Source of the DNA: Amblyomma americanum
Lineage: Eukaryota; Arthropoda; Arachnida; Ixodida; Ixodidae
Reading direction: 5' to 3'
Assembly: GCF_052857255.1 (NCBI RefSeq)
Contig: NC_135497.1
Coordinates: 117,311,012-117,375,011, forward strand
DNA: 64,000 nt
A program made the position numbers and the translations under genes. Below the pieces are notes generated by a model. The model had not been told where the DNA came from, searched no databases, and saw only the letters and a program-made list of their open reading frames with translations. Positions 51,171-62,620 of the stretch are shown one piece after another (within the stretch, counting starts at the first letter, position 1; every line of letters begins with the position of its first letter).

Positions 51171-51375
51171 CGGCAGTGGGGCTGGTGCGCCCGAAAGCGG
51201 CCGAGGTGACGACTGCGGGCCGCTCGTCGGCGGCCTGGTCGCCGAAGAGAGGAGCGCAGGGCGCCGTCTCGGCCTCGCTGGGGCTGAGGGGCTCGCGGTA
51301 CGGCCAGCGTCCCGACGAGGCCGGCCCCGCGGGGTGCTTGGTGGCCGCCTTCTTGACGAGGTAGCAGCGCGGCAT
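51171..51375 (-). CDS. scrt: scratch zinc-finger repressor, coding exon 1 (SNAG domain)
   Basis: This is the first coding exon of the same gene, encoding residues 1-68 plus the first base of codon 69. The ATG at 51373-51375 sits in a strong context (GGCACCATGC, A at -3). The protein begins MPRCYLVKK, a SNAG-type motif; the common form in Snail, Slug and Scratch proteins is MPRSFLVKK. SNAG motifs must be N-terminal to recruit co-repressors such as LSD1/CoREST, and this fixes the start even though the frame stays open upstream. The exon ends in SPTAG and a textbook donor, GTGAGT, at 51165-51170. The phase (one base left over) matches the acceptor at 18880, so the two exons join as PTAG-FIHDYS with 1104 coding bases (367 residues plus stop). 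Human SCRT1 and SCRT2 are similar in length; the Drosophila protein is longer. Between SNAG and the splice site the protein is rich in A, P, S and T and has no recognised domain. Confidence 0.93.
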
Positions 51376-51568
51376 GGTGCCGGCCCCGGGGCGGCGCGCG
51401 GCCTGGCTCAGCTGCGGGTCCTGTGCATGCCGCGGGCCGAGCAGCGTCCGCCAGCGCTGCCGCTCCGCTCGCGTCTGGGGGGGTTGCCGTGGGCCTCCGT
51501 CGGAGTGTGTGGAAAACGGGGAAAAAAACGACCAAACAAACGGTGCGCTCGGTTTTGTCAAACTGGAA
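51376..51568 (-). other. scrt: predicted scratch 5'UTR
   Basis: This is the sequence between the predicted start site, about 27 bp downstream of the TATA box, and the scratch ATG. It is GC-rich with few ATGs. The exact transcription start is inferred from TATA spacing and has not been measured. The frame of the coding exon stays open through this segment, but a longer N-terminus would bury the SNAG motif and is unlikely. Confidence 0.55.
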
Positions 51569-51594
51569 AACCTGAGTTTACACCTCGGGCTTTG

Positions 51595-51601
51595 TTTTAT
51601 A
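51595..51601 (-). promoter_or_regulatory. TATA box of the scratch core promoter
   Basis: On the minus strand the sequence reads GGGCCCGCTATAAAAC, an excellent TATA box preceded by a GC-rich stretch that resembles a TFIIB recognition element. It lies 220 bp upstream of the scratch ATG in a CpG-dense region (about 50.95-51.87 kb). This would make scratch a focused, TATA-driven promoter, as is usual for regulated developmental genes. Confidence 0.7.
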
Positions 51602-53811
51602 GCGGGCCCTCGCCGCCTCCTCCTCCACCGGGCGGCCTCCTCTCCATTGACGTCGGGAGTGCGCATGCGCAGAGAGCCCCTCGGCCTCCCCACTGCCTTT
51701 CCTTCCCACGCGGAAGCGGGAGGCGCCGCCCTCTCCCGGCAACATCCCGCCGGGGGAGGAGGCCTCCTCGGGAGAAGATGGAAGCGCGGCCCTTCCCGCG
51801 CGCCGCTGTCCGCGCGGCTGTCTTCGCGACAGGAGCCCCGCGCTCACTTTCCCGCCGCGCGCCGTAGTCGCTCCGAGGACCACCGTCAGCGCCTTCCTTG
51901 GTTATGAGGTAAAACACCAGATCATCCCGCGTAAGAACCGGAATCCCGGGTAAACTTCAGTGGTTAAGGGCAATTTTGCCTGCGAAATCGAAAATTGCTT
52001 TCGAAACATTCTCTGTTAGACAGAGACACATTTGTAGCACGACGAATCAGCTCCCGAAAGTCACCTGTAGATGGAGGGCGTTCGGCCGGCGATGGTTAAT
52101 AAGACCCAAGAGATAAGCAGAAAGGTGGCTTCAATTAATGACGAAAAAGCGGATGGGACGCCGCAATAAACTCATCTGCAGTTTAAAAAATGAGTTTTCC
52201 TTCCGACATTTTCTGCTGCTGCGACATACAATTCACACTTTCTTATAGTTTGTCTAAACAGGCTCTAAATAAACAGCTCGACTGCGTTTTTAATATCTAT
52301 CTGCAATGGGCAGGCAACAAACGAACCGGACATAATAGTCAATGCGCACTTTCTATTATTCGTTGCTGGCACCTTCCCAAAGAATAAACTGAATAACACA
52401 CCACACAGAATGCCTTCTCATTATCTTGCTTTTCATTTTTACGGGTTTATGGGCCCACACACGCATAAAAAGACACATTGCATTCCTGCGTTCACTGTAG
52501 AAGTGCCCATGCCATGAATTCCTTCAGTCGTGCCTTAATCTTCAATAGCTAGGGATGTTCAAGGTTTAAAGGGCTAGGGAGTTCAAGAGATCTTTCATGC
52601 GGGATATTTTCGTTAGCGGTGTGAGTCCTTTTGATAGATTACACTGTCAAGTATTTGCGTTGTTTAGTTTGGCTTTGATCTTAAAATGTGTCTGCACATG
52701 GTACTCTTTCGCTGGGTTAAACTTGTGCTTTTCTTGGGTCAGTGTAAATCAAAAAGTGTTACACATCTGTGACTTCCCGCTTGACTCATGTAGGTGGCAA
52801 AAAGAACAATATTTATGAATCTAGCTCGCAGAGGCGTAACAAATCGTGCAGAGAGCAATTTCGTCCTGCGTGACTCTGGCGCTTGGTCTCTTCATGACGA
52901 TGCACTTACAAAAATATTTGTCGAATAAGCAACAACATGACATAATTTAAACATTTTAAGCCAATGTTCTTGAAAGTCGCCGAGCCTTTATAACGAGCCG
53001 ATTTTCAATTTGTGCTTCTATTTTACCTCAGTGCTGTTTGGACTAAGCTTAATGGCCTAAGTGAATGTAACCTGCAGAAATGTAGCTCTTTAAGGCAGGA
53101 ATGCGATAGGCAAAAGAATCATTTATTGAATATTTTATCCTTTTACTAGTTTAAAAAGAGGAGACAAAAGTTTGCTCATTTTGCGGAACTCCTGTCGTGA
53201 ACGCAGATATGAAAAGATCATTTGGCCCCCCGATTCGTCTGAAAACCAAGAACCAAACCGACGTTTGTGCACAGCTACGAAGCAGAGATCACGATTTGTA
53301 CGAATAGGGCCATGTCTGGTCAGCTAGTTATCTTTCTCGACCACTCACCACGGCGCGCAAACAAGGGTGTTTTCGTGTCTGCGCATGTTCAGTTAGATCT
53401 AATCGGCCGTCAAAACATTGCGACAACTCGCAGCTGCGCGTAAGAGCAGCAAGGTTGGCGTGCGATACGATGTTAATCCTCTGCATCCTCATTCACTCGA
53501 ACTCGAATACCGAATAATACGTACGAGTAAGCTTTTCTCCTGCAGCAAACTGCCTGAACTGACTTCAAGTCATGAAAAATTGAGTGGCGCTCTTGCCTCA
53601 GTGACGATGCCCGTGCTTCCCCGGAGTAACCAAAAATGATAGCCGGAATAATATAAAATCAGAACCTGCGTTGATTTTGCAGCTCTGATAGGTGGGAAAC
53701 CGTTTGCTCAGTGCTGATTTTCACTGTCGTTGTGCACAACTATCTACTCATAGCGTTCGATCTCGGCGCATCGAACTGCGCATCGCGATCGTTTCTAGCC
53801 ATTCCTACGGC
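51602..53811. other. scratch upstream flank; no gene recognised
   Basis: The CpG-rich promoter-proximal segment continues to about 51.87 kb; beyond it the DNA is AT-rich. A CACCTG E-box is noted separately. No other gene was recognised. Confidence 0.5.
52062..52067. promoter_or_regulatory. possible Snail/Scratch E-box (CACCTG)
   Basis: A CACCTG/CAGGTG hexamer lies about 460 bp upstream of the TATA box. It is the core site bound by Snail-superfamily proteins, so autoregulation is possible. Six bases occur often by chance; this is only a candidate. Confidence 0.2.
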
Positions 53812-54040
53812 TGCGGCGGCGGAACAGTGGTTATGGCGCTCGGCTGCTAATCCAAAGCGCGCGAGTTCGATCCCGACCGCGGCGGTTGCATTTCGATGGA
53901 GGTGAAATACTAGGGGCCCTTGTACTGTGCGATGTCAGTGCACTTCAAAAATTCCAGGTGGTCGAAATTATCTCGAGCCCTCCACTACGGCGTCCCTCAC
54001 AACCTGAGTCGCTTTAAGACCCCATATACCAAACCTAAAC
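53812..54040 (+). mobile_element. Ruka-like SINE, near-complete
   Basis: Head (GTGGTTATGGCGCTCGGCTG, then GAGTTCGATCCCGACCG as B-box) and body (GCATTTCGATGGAGGTGAAA, CCAGGTGGTCGAAATTATC, CCACTACGGCGTCCCTCAC) match the 27.8-kb copy. Confidence 0.8.
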
Positions 54041-56499
54041 CGAACAGATTTCTAGGTAGGATTCCTAAACGCAAGTCTTTGGGAATGTTGCCGTTGTGAT
54101 GCTGTTGCTTGCCGGCCATGAAACTTGTTCTCTTTTTTAAAACACGGAAAACTCAGGAAGGTTGCCTGTCACCCAACCAAGCTTCCAGAGAATGTATCTG
54201 CTTTGCTCATTTGAATAACAGAGGAAACCGACTGAAAATAAAAGTTCATAGACGATTCATGGCTGTTCAGTAGCGTGGTGATGTCATTTACCAATGTCGC
54301 GGTAATATAGTAATATGCTGCTGCTGGCTGCTGTAGCGCTCCTTATCCGGAAGTTCTTACGCAACAACAATTCTCAGAAGGCCGCAACGACGGAAAATGC
54401 GCTGCTTGTGAAAGCAAAGCACGTCCTTTGCAATGAATTTGTCAAAAACATTTTGCGAAGCGACATCGCACTGAAATGTAGCATTGGCCCTTCGGTTTGT
54501 TATAAAAAAGTTATCGCCAAGGTAAATTTGCACTCGTGCCGAATTCGTAGTACTCAAGCTATATCGTGCTAGGTCAACAAAAATAATTCTTCATCCGATC
54601 TTTATCCTTATGGCACAGTGCTTTTACTGTATAAGCGCCCAACGTAAGAGGATTATCGCGCCCATTGAGCCAACCATTAAATCACTTCGGTTGCGGGGTG
54701 CAGCAATATTTGCTGTGAAAACACCCCCATCTTTTACCGAGTCATGAATCCAAAAGCGAGCATGTAGTGCTGAACGTCAGAGGTTTTCGCTTTTTGTTCG
54801 TGTGCAAGTCTGATCCTTCTTGTACCTTCCTCATGTCTGGAGTATGAAGAGGAGCCACCCTCTAATGAACACCGCAGATGTTATAGTCTGAGTGAGCTGA
54901 TACTTGAGAACGCACTTTTTACCAAAAGTAAAAGTTACCGGCCTTGTGCGGCCGCCGCGATCCTTCATTCAGGGCTTACTCTTTTCCCGACGGCCATTTT
55001 TTGTTCAACGTGAGTCTTGAAATAATGCGTTTATTTTCGGCCCAATCATTACTTCCTTGGGAAGAGAGTGTAGAATGTTTGTAGTATCTGCTCCTGACTC
55101 GAGCACAGTAGCAAATATATAAATGCTCAGATGCTTCCAAAGTGCCTGCTTTCTCTGTAATAACCAACTCCCAGCAAACGTTGCACTGAAAGCTCTAACT
55201 TCTGCCTCAAAACCAAAAAAATACAAAAATTGCGGAACATTATAGGCATTCTACTGCTTGCAATGCACAGATGCAGAACGCGACGCGGTCGCGACACGAA
55301 AAAATTTCACGCGATAAAAAATTTTGGCTGAGAGCGTCCAGAAATTTTGTTCAGATTGAAGCAACAAGATTTCGCAGGGAATGCTTCTCGTATACTCGCA
55401 AACATGAACATTTTTCTCGCTTCCAAGTAAACGAGAGTGTAATAATAAAATAATTACCTTCCTTCTATGTTCTCGCATATCCCAGTTTGTTTTAGGTTTC
55501 CTGAACTTTAATGCGTCATATGCACGCATTTCTTCTTTTATTTTGTGAATGGCGTGAATGACAAAGTTTTGAGCCGGCAGTCGAAGAGGCGACAAGGCGC
55601 TCTTGCGGCTTAATTCGCAGTGAAAAGACAGTCAGAGCAAGAGCAACATTATGTCCAGCTGTGCTTAGGAAGCAGTGGCGCGAATGCTGAACTGGAATTT
55701 TTTTTCTCTTGCTTTTCCAAAAATCTTGGAGCCTGCCGCGTCCATTGCCTGTCGGGAAACGCCACGCATGAAGAAGTATGAGCTAAGGTGGATTTCTCAA
55801 CAAAAATGCAACTGTTTATTAATGTCTTTAACGCATTTTGATGGACAGATCTTATCGCGTGCTGCGCGTGTTAGCCTTTTGCATCAAAAGAAACGCAACT
55901 GTGAGAGCCAAGGCAAATATTTCAAATCCTTCCTTGGCGGCAATGTCTTCTTAAACTGCGTTTTTAAATATTCTAGCCCTGGTTAGTCGCTGCCCTTAAC
56001 TATCACACAAAACGTGTTTCTCAAGTTAAGAAACACAAAGTCAGACGGAAGCTTAAGCCCGTTATTGAAATAACCGTACCAGTTAATTTTGCGCTTTTCT
56101 CTCTCTGTGTTCACATTTCCGAGCAGCTCCAACGAGTTTACTCGACGTTGAATGATTACTTGAAAAAAAATTTAGCGAACAAAAACCCTCTAATCACGTT
56201 GAAATTAGCCATAATGAGCAACCAGTACGACGCATTATTTTCAAGATGTTTTTCTTTCCCTTACGCGATGAACATGTGCATGAAAATTGCTGGATCAAAA
56301 AGCACAGGCGACTGTTGTAAGGGCGTTGTTAGAACCCCTTCGGTTTGATCAAAAATGCGTTTACGTGCGGCTAAGGCCTTTCTTTTTTTACATGCCGATG
56401 CGGCACTGGTCTTTGTGTCTCCAGCGTGCATAAGGCGTGTCTCATACCTTGGGTACCGGATTGGTTTATAGCACCTGGGATTCTGAAATTTTCAAGAAA
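54041..56499. other. no gene recognised
   Basis: Upstream intergenic DNA. Minus-strand frames at 55.0-55.6 kb (73-114 codons) show no recognised domain. Confidence 0.45.
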
Positions 56500-56504
56500 A
56501 TCTC

Positions 56505-56640
56505 ACCATGCGAAATTTTTTTACACTTCGCCTGCATCGAAATGCTGCGGCCGTAGCCTTAATTGAACGAGCGATCTTGGCCCAGCAGCGGAGCTCTATA
56601 GCCAATGCGCTACTGCGGCGGACGAATACACACATCCAGT
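56505..56640 (-). mobile_element. Ruka-like SINE head fragment
   Basis: CGCCTGCATCGAAATGCTGC and GGCCCAGCAGCGGAGC followed by TACTGCGGCGG are the reversed head and start of body of the Ruka-like family. The 3' body is missing. Confidence 0.5.
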
Positions 56641-57037
56641 GCTTGACCAACCTGGCCTGCCGCCTGCCAAACTCTCCGCTTAGATATATTTGGAAGTTTT
56701 AAATTAACTCATTCGATATAGGCCAGGTATGTTTAGCAGCAGTGTTGCCTAGTAGCGCGCGTAATGCTTAACAAGTGCTCCTTTATCATGTGATAATCCA
56801 GAGGCGCGAGCATTACGCTGCTAATAATGACTTGCACGTATAGTCTACACGAGGACCGAATGCAACCGCAGAAGATGGGGTGTACCACTCACATTTGTTG
56901 TTCGATTTCTGTTTCCACCCTAAAGGACACCGAACTTCTGGAGCAAAGGTAGGAAATAAGATTCATTTTCGCTCTGCTAAGAACAAGCGAAGACGTTGCC
57001 CACATGATTACCACCCACATCTCAACATCATCATCAA

Positions 57038-57258
57038 CCGACTGCGGTGGCTCAGTTGCATCTGCGTTTGGCAGCTGATCCGAACGTCGCGAGCACTATA
57101 CACGCCTCGGCGGCCGCATTTCGATGTAGGCGTAATACAATGATACCCGTGTGCTGCACGACGTCAACGCACGCTAAAGAACACCAAGTGATCTAAATTA
57201 CTCCTGTATCTCTCATAACCCATGCGTAACGTCGGAACGTTAGACCCCAACGCTTGAA
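57038..57258 (+). mobile_element. Ruka-like SINE, diverged
   Basis: CGACTGCGGTGGCTCAGTTG is the head; GCATTTCGATGTAGGCGTAA, CGTCAACGCACGCTAAAGAA, CCAAGTGATCTAAATTACTC and TCGGAACGTTAGACCCC follow the body in order. Substitutions are frequent and the B-box is lost. Confidence 0.65.
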
Positions 57259-58040
57259 ATTTACAATTAACAACATTATTACCGCAACCCCCAAAAGAAC
57301 AAATACTTTTGACCTTTCCAGTCTTTTAGCTTTCATTAACTCTATAATAGGCACAAATTTAACACCTTTACTACAGCTCACTCAAGTGCATGAGACTCTG
57401 CTCGGACACTGCCTCTCAAACTACTACTCAGGAAAATCAGACCATTAGTTGACACAGCAAAGTTTATCCTCCTTTTTATGTTTGCATCCCGATAATCTTT
57501 GTTTTGACTCTGGAACGAACAGAAAGAATAAAATATTGAATGTGGTTCATCAATACCGGAATGGAAGAGTGGTAAGGTGCGATGTTACCACCCTCCTCCA
57601 GCCCACAGACTGCGAAGCTTCACATTTGCACAAACAGAACACTATCGTGCACAGCACAAAAGCACCCCTTTTCACACGCTAAATCTTTCCAGCAAGTTCC
57701 GCGATCGTGCAACGTTTGGTCACGCACGAGCAAACAGCGCTGAAGTGCCGCGAACACTGTGTCTAGGCGTTCAAGTCGGCGCCTACTCACGGCTGCATGC
57801 ACTGAGTGTGCGTGCGTTACACTGGAGCCTTTGCTCGTGGGCTCGCCTTGACATCATTTTTTCCGACTCTAACAATCTGCTGCGGAGCATTTCGTTGCTC
57901 CTGTTTTCTTTGGTTTGCTTTACTACTGACGCTACGAAGTTTGATTTGCTGAGAAGTTCGGCTATCTTCCGATGCTATCCTGGGCACTGGGCGCAACACG
58001 AAACAACCGACACCGCGAAGGTGTTATTCACCTTAATTTG
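57259..58040. other. no gene recognised
   Basis: A plus-strand frame of 187 codons spans 57577-58140 but runs into the LINE tail and poly-G, and shows no domain. It is probably a chance frame. Confidence 0.45.
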
Positions 58041-59040
58041 GTTTGCTTTATTTATTTATTTATTTAATTATTTATTACAGATACCTGCAGCGCCCGAAGG
58101 CATTATTGCAGGGGGGGGGGGGGGGGGGGGAACACAATAACTTCTGCTCGTTTGGCCGAAAGTACAGAGGGTAACAAAAATACAATACAAATACAACTAC
58201 AAAAACTACAACTACAAAAGAATCAAAATACAACTAATAATAGATGAGGAAAGCATGTACTGAAGGAGAACAACCGCGCTCCATAAAATCAATGACACTA
58301 ATGAAATGAAAAGACACGCGCAAGAGAACTGCGCGCCACGTCACACATCACATAAGAATGCGCGGAACTGACCTTCCGTGCGGCACTCAGTGACGCCGGA
58401 TGGCAGCCTGTTCCACTCATTGATCGTTCGTGGAAAGTACGAGGCTTTGTAAATATCTGTCCTACATTTAATCTCTCGGATCTTCCACTGATGATCAAGT
58501 CGTCTAGAAAAAAAAGTGAGGTTGAAGCAGGTACAGGTCATTGTCATGCTCAGCTTTCCAAAATAAATGCGATGCATTATTTGCAACCTCAAATGTTTCC
58601 TACGGTTAGCTAAAGGTCCTCAACCAAGGTGGTTTTTAAGAGACGTGACACTAGTTGAGAAGCTGTAATTATTGGACACAAATCTCGCGGCATTATTCTG
58701 AACGGGCTCGAGCATGTCACATAAGAAAGCAAACTGGGGATCCCATAGAGGGCAGGCATATTCAAGAATTTTTCGTTTGTAAGTAAAATACAGGAGTTGC
58801 TTGACATTAGACTGCGCTTTAATGAAATTGCGTTTTAAGAAATTAAGCATTCTGCAGGCTTTAGATGTAATATACTCAACTTGCCTCGTCCACGTTAGGT
58901 TAGATGTAAAATAAACACCGAGAATGCTTTGGAGTGAAAGAGATAAATTAGCATTTTGTAGCGTTCAAAGACATTTGCCATTTTGAGCACCAGCACTGGA
59001 TATACTCCAAGTTTCGCTGAAGTTTAAACGCTTCAGAGGA
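58041..59040 (-). mobile_element. CR1/jockey-group LINE, 3' kilobase
   Basis: Minus-strand translation in two or three frames gives LEYIQCWCSKWQMSLN and KC.FISFT, then LGVYFTSNLTWTRQVEYITS, FLKRNFIKAQSNVKQLLYF, ILEYACPLWDP and LEPVQNNAARFV, and finally SYFPRTINEWNRLPSG. The order and spacing fit the CR1/jockey-group RT C-terminus. Frameshifts, a stop after SLKNHLG and a missing YxDD catalytic centre show it is dead. The 3' end has a (TAAA)n-like tail (58041-58078) and a long poly-G run (about 58111-58130). Its 5' end stops within a few bases of a SINE in the same orientation. Confidence 0.75.
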
Positions 59041-59042
59041 AC

Positions 59043-59272
59043 TTATCAGGGTTTAACGTCTCAATGTGACCCAGGCTATGAGGGACGCCGTAGTGAAGGG
59101 CTCCGGATAATTTCTACCACCTGGGATTCTTTAACGTGCACTCACATCGCACAGTGCACGGTCTTCTAGCATTTCGCCTCCATCAAAATTCGACCGCCAC
59201 TGCCGGGATTGAACCTGCGTCTTTTGGGTCAGCAGCCGAGCGCCACAACCGCTGGGCCACCGTGGCGGCCAA
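59043..59272 (-). mobile_element. Ruka-like SINE, near-complete
   Basis: Read on the minus strand: head GGTGGCCCAGCGGTTGTGGC and a B-box-like GGTTCAATCCC, then body GAATTTTGATGGAGGCGAAA, GTGCACGTTAAAGAATCCCA and CACTACGGCGTCCCTCATAG, and the end GAGACGTTAAACCCTG. It directly abuts the LINE at 58041-59040. Confidence 0.85.
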
Positions 59273-62200
59273 CTTAATTTTATTAAATTTATTTTCTAGA
59301 TTCTACTGTACTGCTTAGAGATCATTTTCCTCCTTGACCTTTGATCACCGCACGGTCGGCCTGACTTCCACTGCACAGTTACATTACCTGGGGAATAGTT
59401 CGAGCGCCTTCGTCGCCATTGTAAAAAAAAAAAGAGATGCATTTAACACAAAAAGCTACTTTGAACCAAGGACGACATAAAGCAAACATCAAATGTAACA
59501 ACTGCCTGTGTTCATTAATGTCCTGGGCTTTATGGGATCCCAGACAAAGCACGCTTCTTGGCTTCAGTCATTTTTTCGGCCAGGCTAAGAAATGGCTTCT
59601 CCTTCTCACTCTACACGTGCCTGGGAAGCCGCGCTGTCTTCCACGTTGCAGTTCCAGGTCAGCTTGCGCTGGTAACTCTACCGCCTCCTTTTTTTTTAAT
59701 TTTCTATGTGTCTGCGCGCTTTTGTTGCTTGCTTTAATTGTTTCCATTATGTAAAGCCTTATTGCAATCTTCTTCCCGGGTCATTAGCGCTCTATTATGC
59801 ACTTGTCAGTGTCAATTACTTCCTTGCTTCTTTTCTTCCGCTTCCATTCTCGTGCGGCACCTATAAGCCCGGCTTAAAAGAGCCAAGGCGAGGCCTAAGC
59901 AAGCAATTAAAACAAGTTTGAACAGGCAACTTCGCCCAACGACTCGGTAAGGCGAAGGGCAGTGGGTGGTACTTTGCTGCAACAAAGAGCCGGGCTGCTA
60001 TTATTTTACAAATCAGTGCGCTTTTTTCTGCCGACATTGTCTTGGCAGGCTAGCGGTGGCGGCAGAAGAGCATGGAGGCGCGACTGTTTGTTTGGGCAAT
60101 TCTTGGACCGATGAGAGGAACACACGGCTGCGGGACGTCGCGAGCGGTGCGAGGGGAGAGGAGGGATGCGCTTGCCCCTCTCTTTCCGCGGGACGACACA
60201 CACGCAGCGAGGCCCTTGCCTGCCCCGAAGTCATCACTCTGTTCGGTGGCTAGATTCTGCGCAGCTTGGAGCTTCAACCCGCCTCCACTTTATCTGGTTC
60301 TTCTTTCCTCCTTTCACCCTTCCTTCACTTGTCCAGCACTGTTTCTTGCACCTCTCTTTGGTGTTTCCTTTTTCCCTCAGCGCGTTTCGCTTTTAATCTT
60401 TCACGGAAGAACGTGCCCGTTCGTCTTCACTGCCGCCTCTATGCACTCGCTTTGATGCTCGATTTTTCGTTTAGTTACTTGCCGCTTAGCGCACCGCCTG
60501 GCGGCGCTTTCTTGATTTGTTGTCGTCTTCCTTATTTCTACGGGAAAGTCTTCGACGATGAGAGAGAAAAACATGTGAAACAAAAAGGAAGAGGAAGGTC
60601 TGCTTTCGCTCTGTGCACGAGCAGCTGAGAGCATTTGTGCCAGTATCTTTCTCATTTTTTTTTTCGCAAAGTGTCATTTAATCTGATGAGGAGGAACCGA
60701 AAAGCTCCGTGCTTCTATGCGGTCCCCGAGACGTCCGGGTTTAATTCATTATTTCCTCGTAACGCGTCCTCCTAGCGCCAAGCGGTTCGCCTGTGCAGCT
60801 ACTGATTCGCGCTGCGTGCGTTTTGTTTTTCCTGCGTGGTCATTAAACCCCTTCTGTTCCTACGCTAATAAAAAAGAACAAAAGGCCATATAGATAATGT
60901 GCAACTTAAAACTTGAATAATGTCGAACCGCCTTTGAGCTGTTTCCTGTACTTTCATTCCTACAAGCCTCGGTCATTTCAGAAAGGAAAGGAGAATGCCA
61001 GTTGTCAACAAACTAATCCTTTCGTTCCGCTGGAGTGAGCTTTGTCGCGTACTTAAATCGCTCTTCTTTCTCCCCGCCGCGTTCCCGCTCTTTTGTTCAA
61101 GGCAGCGATGTTGCCTTATCCGAGCCTGGAAGGAAACACGGCCATTAATTCATTTCTTTTCTGCCCGCATATTGCACGCGAGTATACCGACACTTGCATC
61201 TACCGTCCCGACTCCTTGCCATCGGTGGCTGCCTTCGCCAGCACTGTATGCAAACAGGCTCATTTGCAGACGAGAAGGGCGCGTTTGTGGGCTCGGCCAA
61301 TGAGGACAAGGCGCCGGCAGGATGCTTTCAGTGCCTCCTTGTCCCAGTGGATGCCTTTGACTGGCTGGCTGGCTGGCTGGCCACTTCGGCTCTCCGCCGC
61401 CATCCACTCCTTTCTACTCTGCTAGTCAGCGTTTGCCCCTTTTTTCTTCCTTTTCTTTGCATCCTCTTTCTTTTCTTCTTCTACTCTTGCCGGGATACAC
61501 CGTTCTCGGGGAGGATTCCAGGCATGTGTCTTGTCGCGGCTCGAGCTGTCCCTTGGAACAAAACGAAAGAGAGGCACGTAATGATGCAGCCAAGCTGCGA
61601 CTCAGCCCCGAGACCACCGTGGGGAGCTTTCCGTGTTTACTTGGCGGCCGGCGCACCCGGCAGTGAGAAGAAGAGAGCGGAATCATGTGCCATTGACTTC
61701 GAATGACGTTTCTCCTCATGCTTGTACACGCTGGTCTTCCTCAGTGAAGTGCATCGCTTGCTTTGCGTCTTTTTCTTCTTCGGTTTTGTTTTCGCTTTTC
61801 CTAGATTACTGCATATTAGCGCGGGTCGTGTTCAGTTGTGGCGAATGCGGGAAAACAGTCGTCGGCTATTTAGTCCTTCCTTCAGGATTTTAGGGCTGGC
61901 AAAACTCCCTTTGAAGAAAAGCGCTATATATTTATTTTTGTGTACTCTTTTAGGTACATGCTTTGTCTGCATTCTAGCCAACTCTACGTGAGTCTTGTTA
62001 ACCTACTTCCCGTTCAAATATATCTGCTCTTCCTTCCTCTTTCGAGGAGAAACCTCGAACGAATGCTCGTACAGCAGCAAGATCGCAAAGGCCGAAGCAC
62101 AAATCCGAGAGAAAAAATTCAAGAAATTAGCAGAACGCCATAGCTGAACACGCGGAATATGCGCATATGTCATCATGGCGAAGTAGAGCGCAAAATTTCA

Positions 62201-62620
62201 TTTATAGAAATAATGGTGAGAAGCTCAAGCGTTTCATTTTTTTACATCACACAACTGAAATACGCCCAACTATCTTGGTACATACAAATATTTCTATTCC
62301 AAAGTATCTTAGATGCACCCAGTTTCATCAACGTCAGCGTAATCCTGAACAACTGACGGCTAAGCAAAGAACTATTAGTTTTGGGTAAATAATTTAGCGC
62401 ACACCATTCGGTCGGCAGAAGCATGGTTACATCTTAGTTTAATCAAATTAATTTTTAAGTCACCTTCTAATATGATTTTTAAGCAGATCGACCCTCTCCA
62501 GGTAAAATATTTACGTACCGTTGAGCAATGTTTCACTAGAATATGAGCAAAATATGCTCGCTCATACGGCTCGCTAAAACAAAAAAGAGCACTTATGCTC
62601 TCTGAATTTTAAACGAGCTC
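59273..62620. other. no gene recognised
   Basis: A GC-rich patch lies at about 60.05-60.25 kb and another at 61.2-61.7 kb, with overlapping short frames and no domains. A 16-bp GGCTGGCT-type run lies near 61361. Confidence 0.45.

Noticed and set aside
51016..51867. Plus-strand open frame of 283 codons
   Set aside because: It is antisense to scratch exon 1 and its promoter, in CpG-rich DNA. The composition is low-complexity and no family was recognised.
57577..58140. 187-codon plus-strand frame
   Set aside because: It ends in a LINE A/T tail and poly-G run and shows no domain. It is probably a chance frame.
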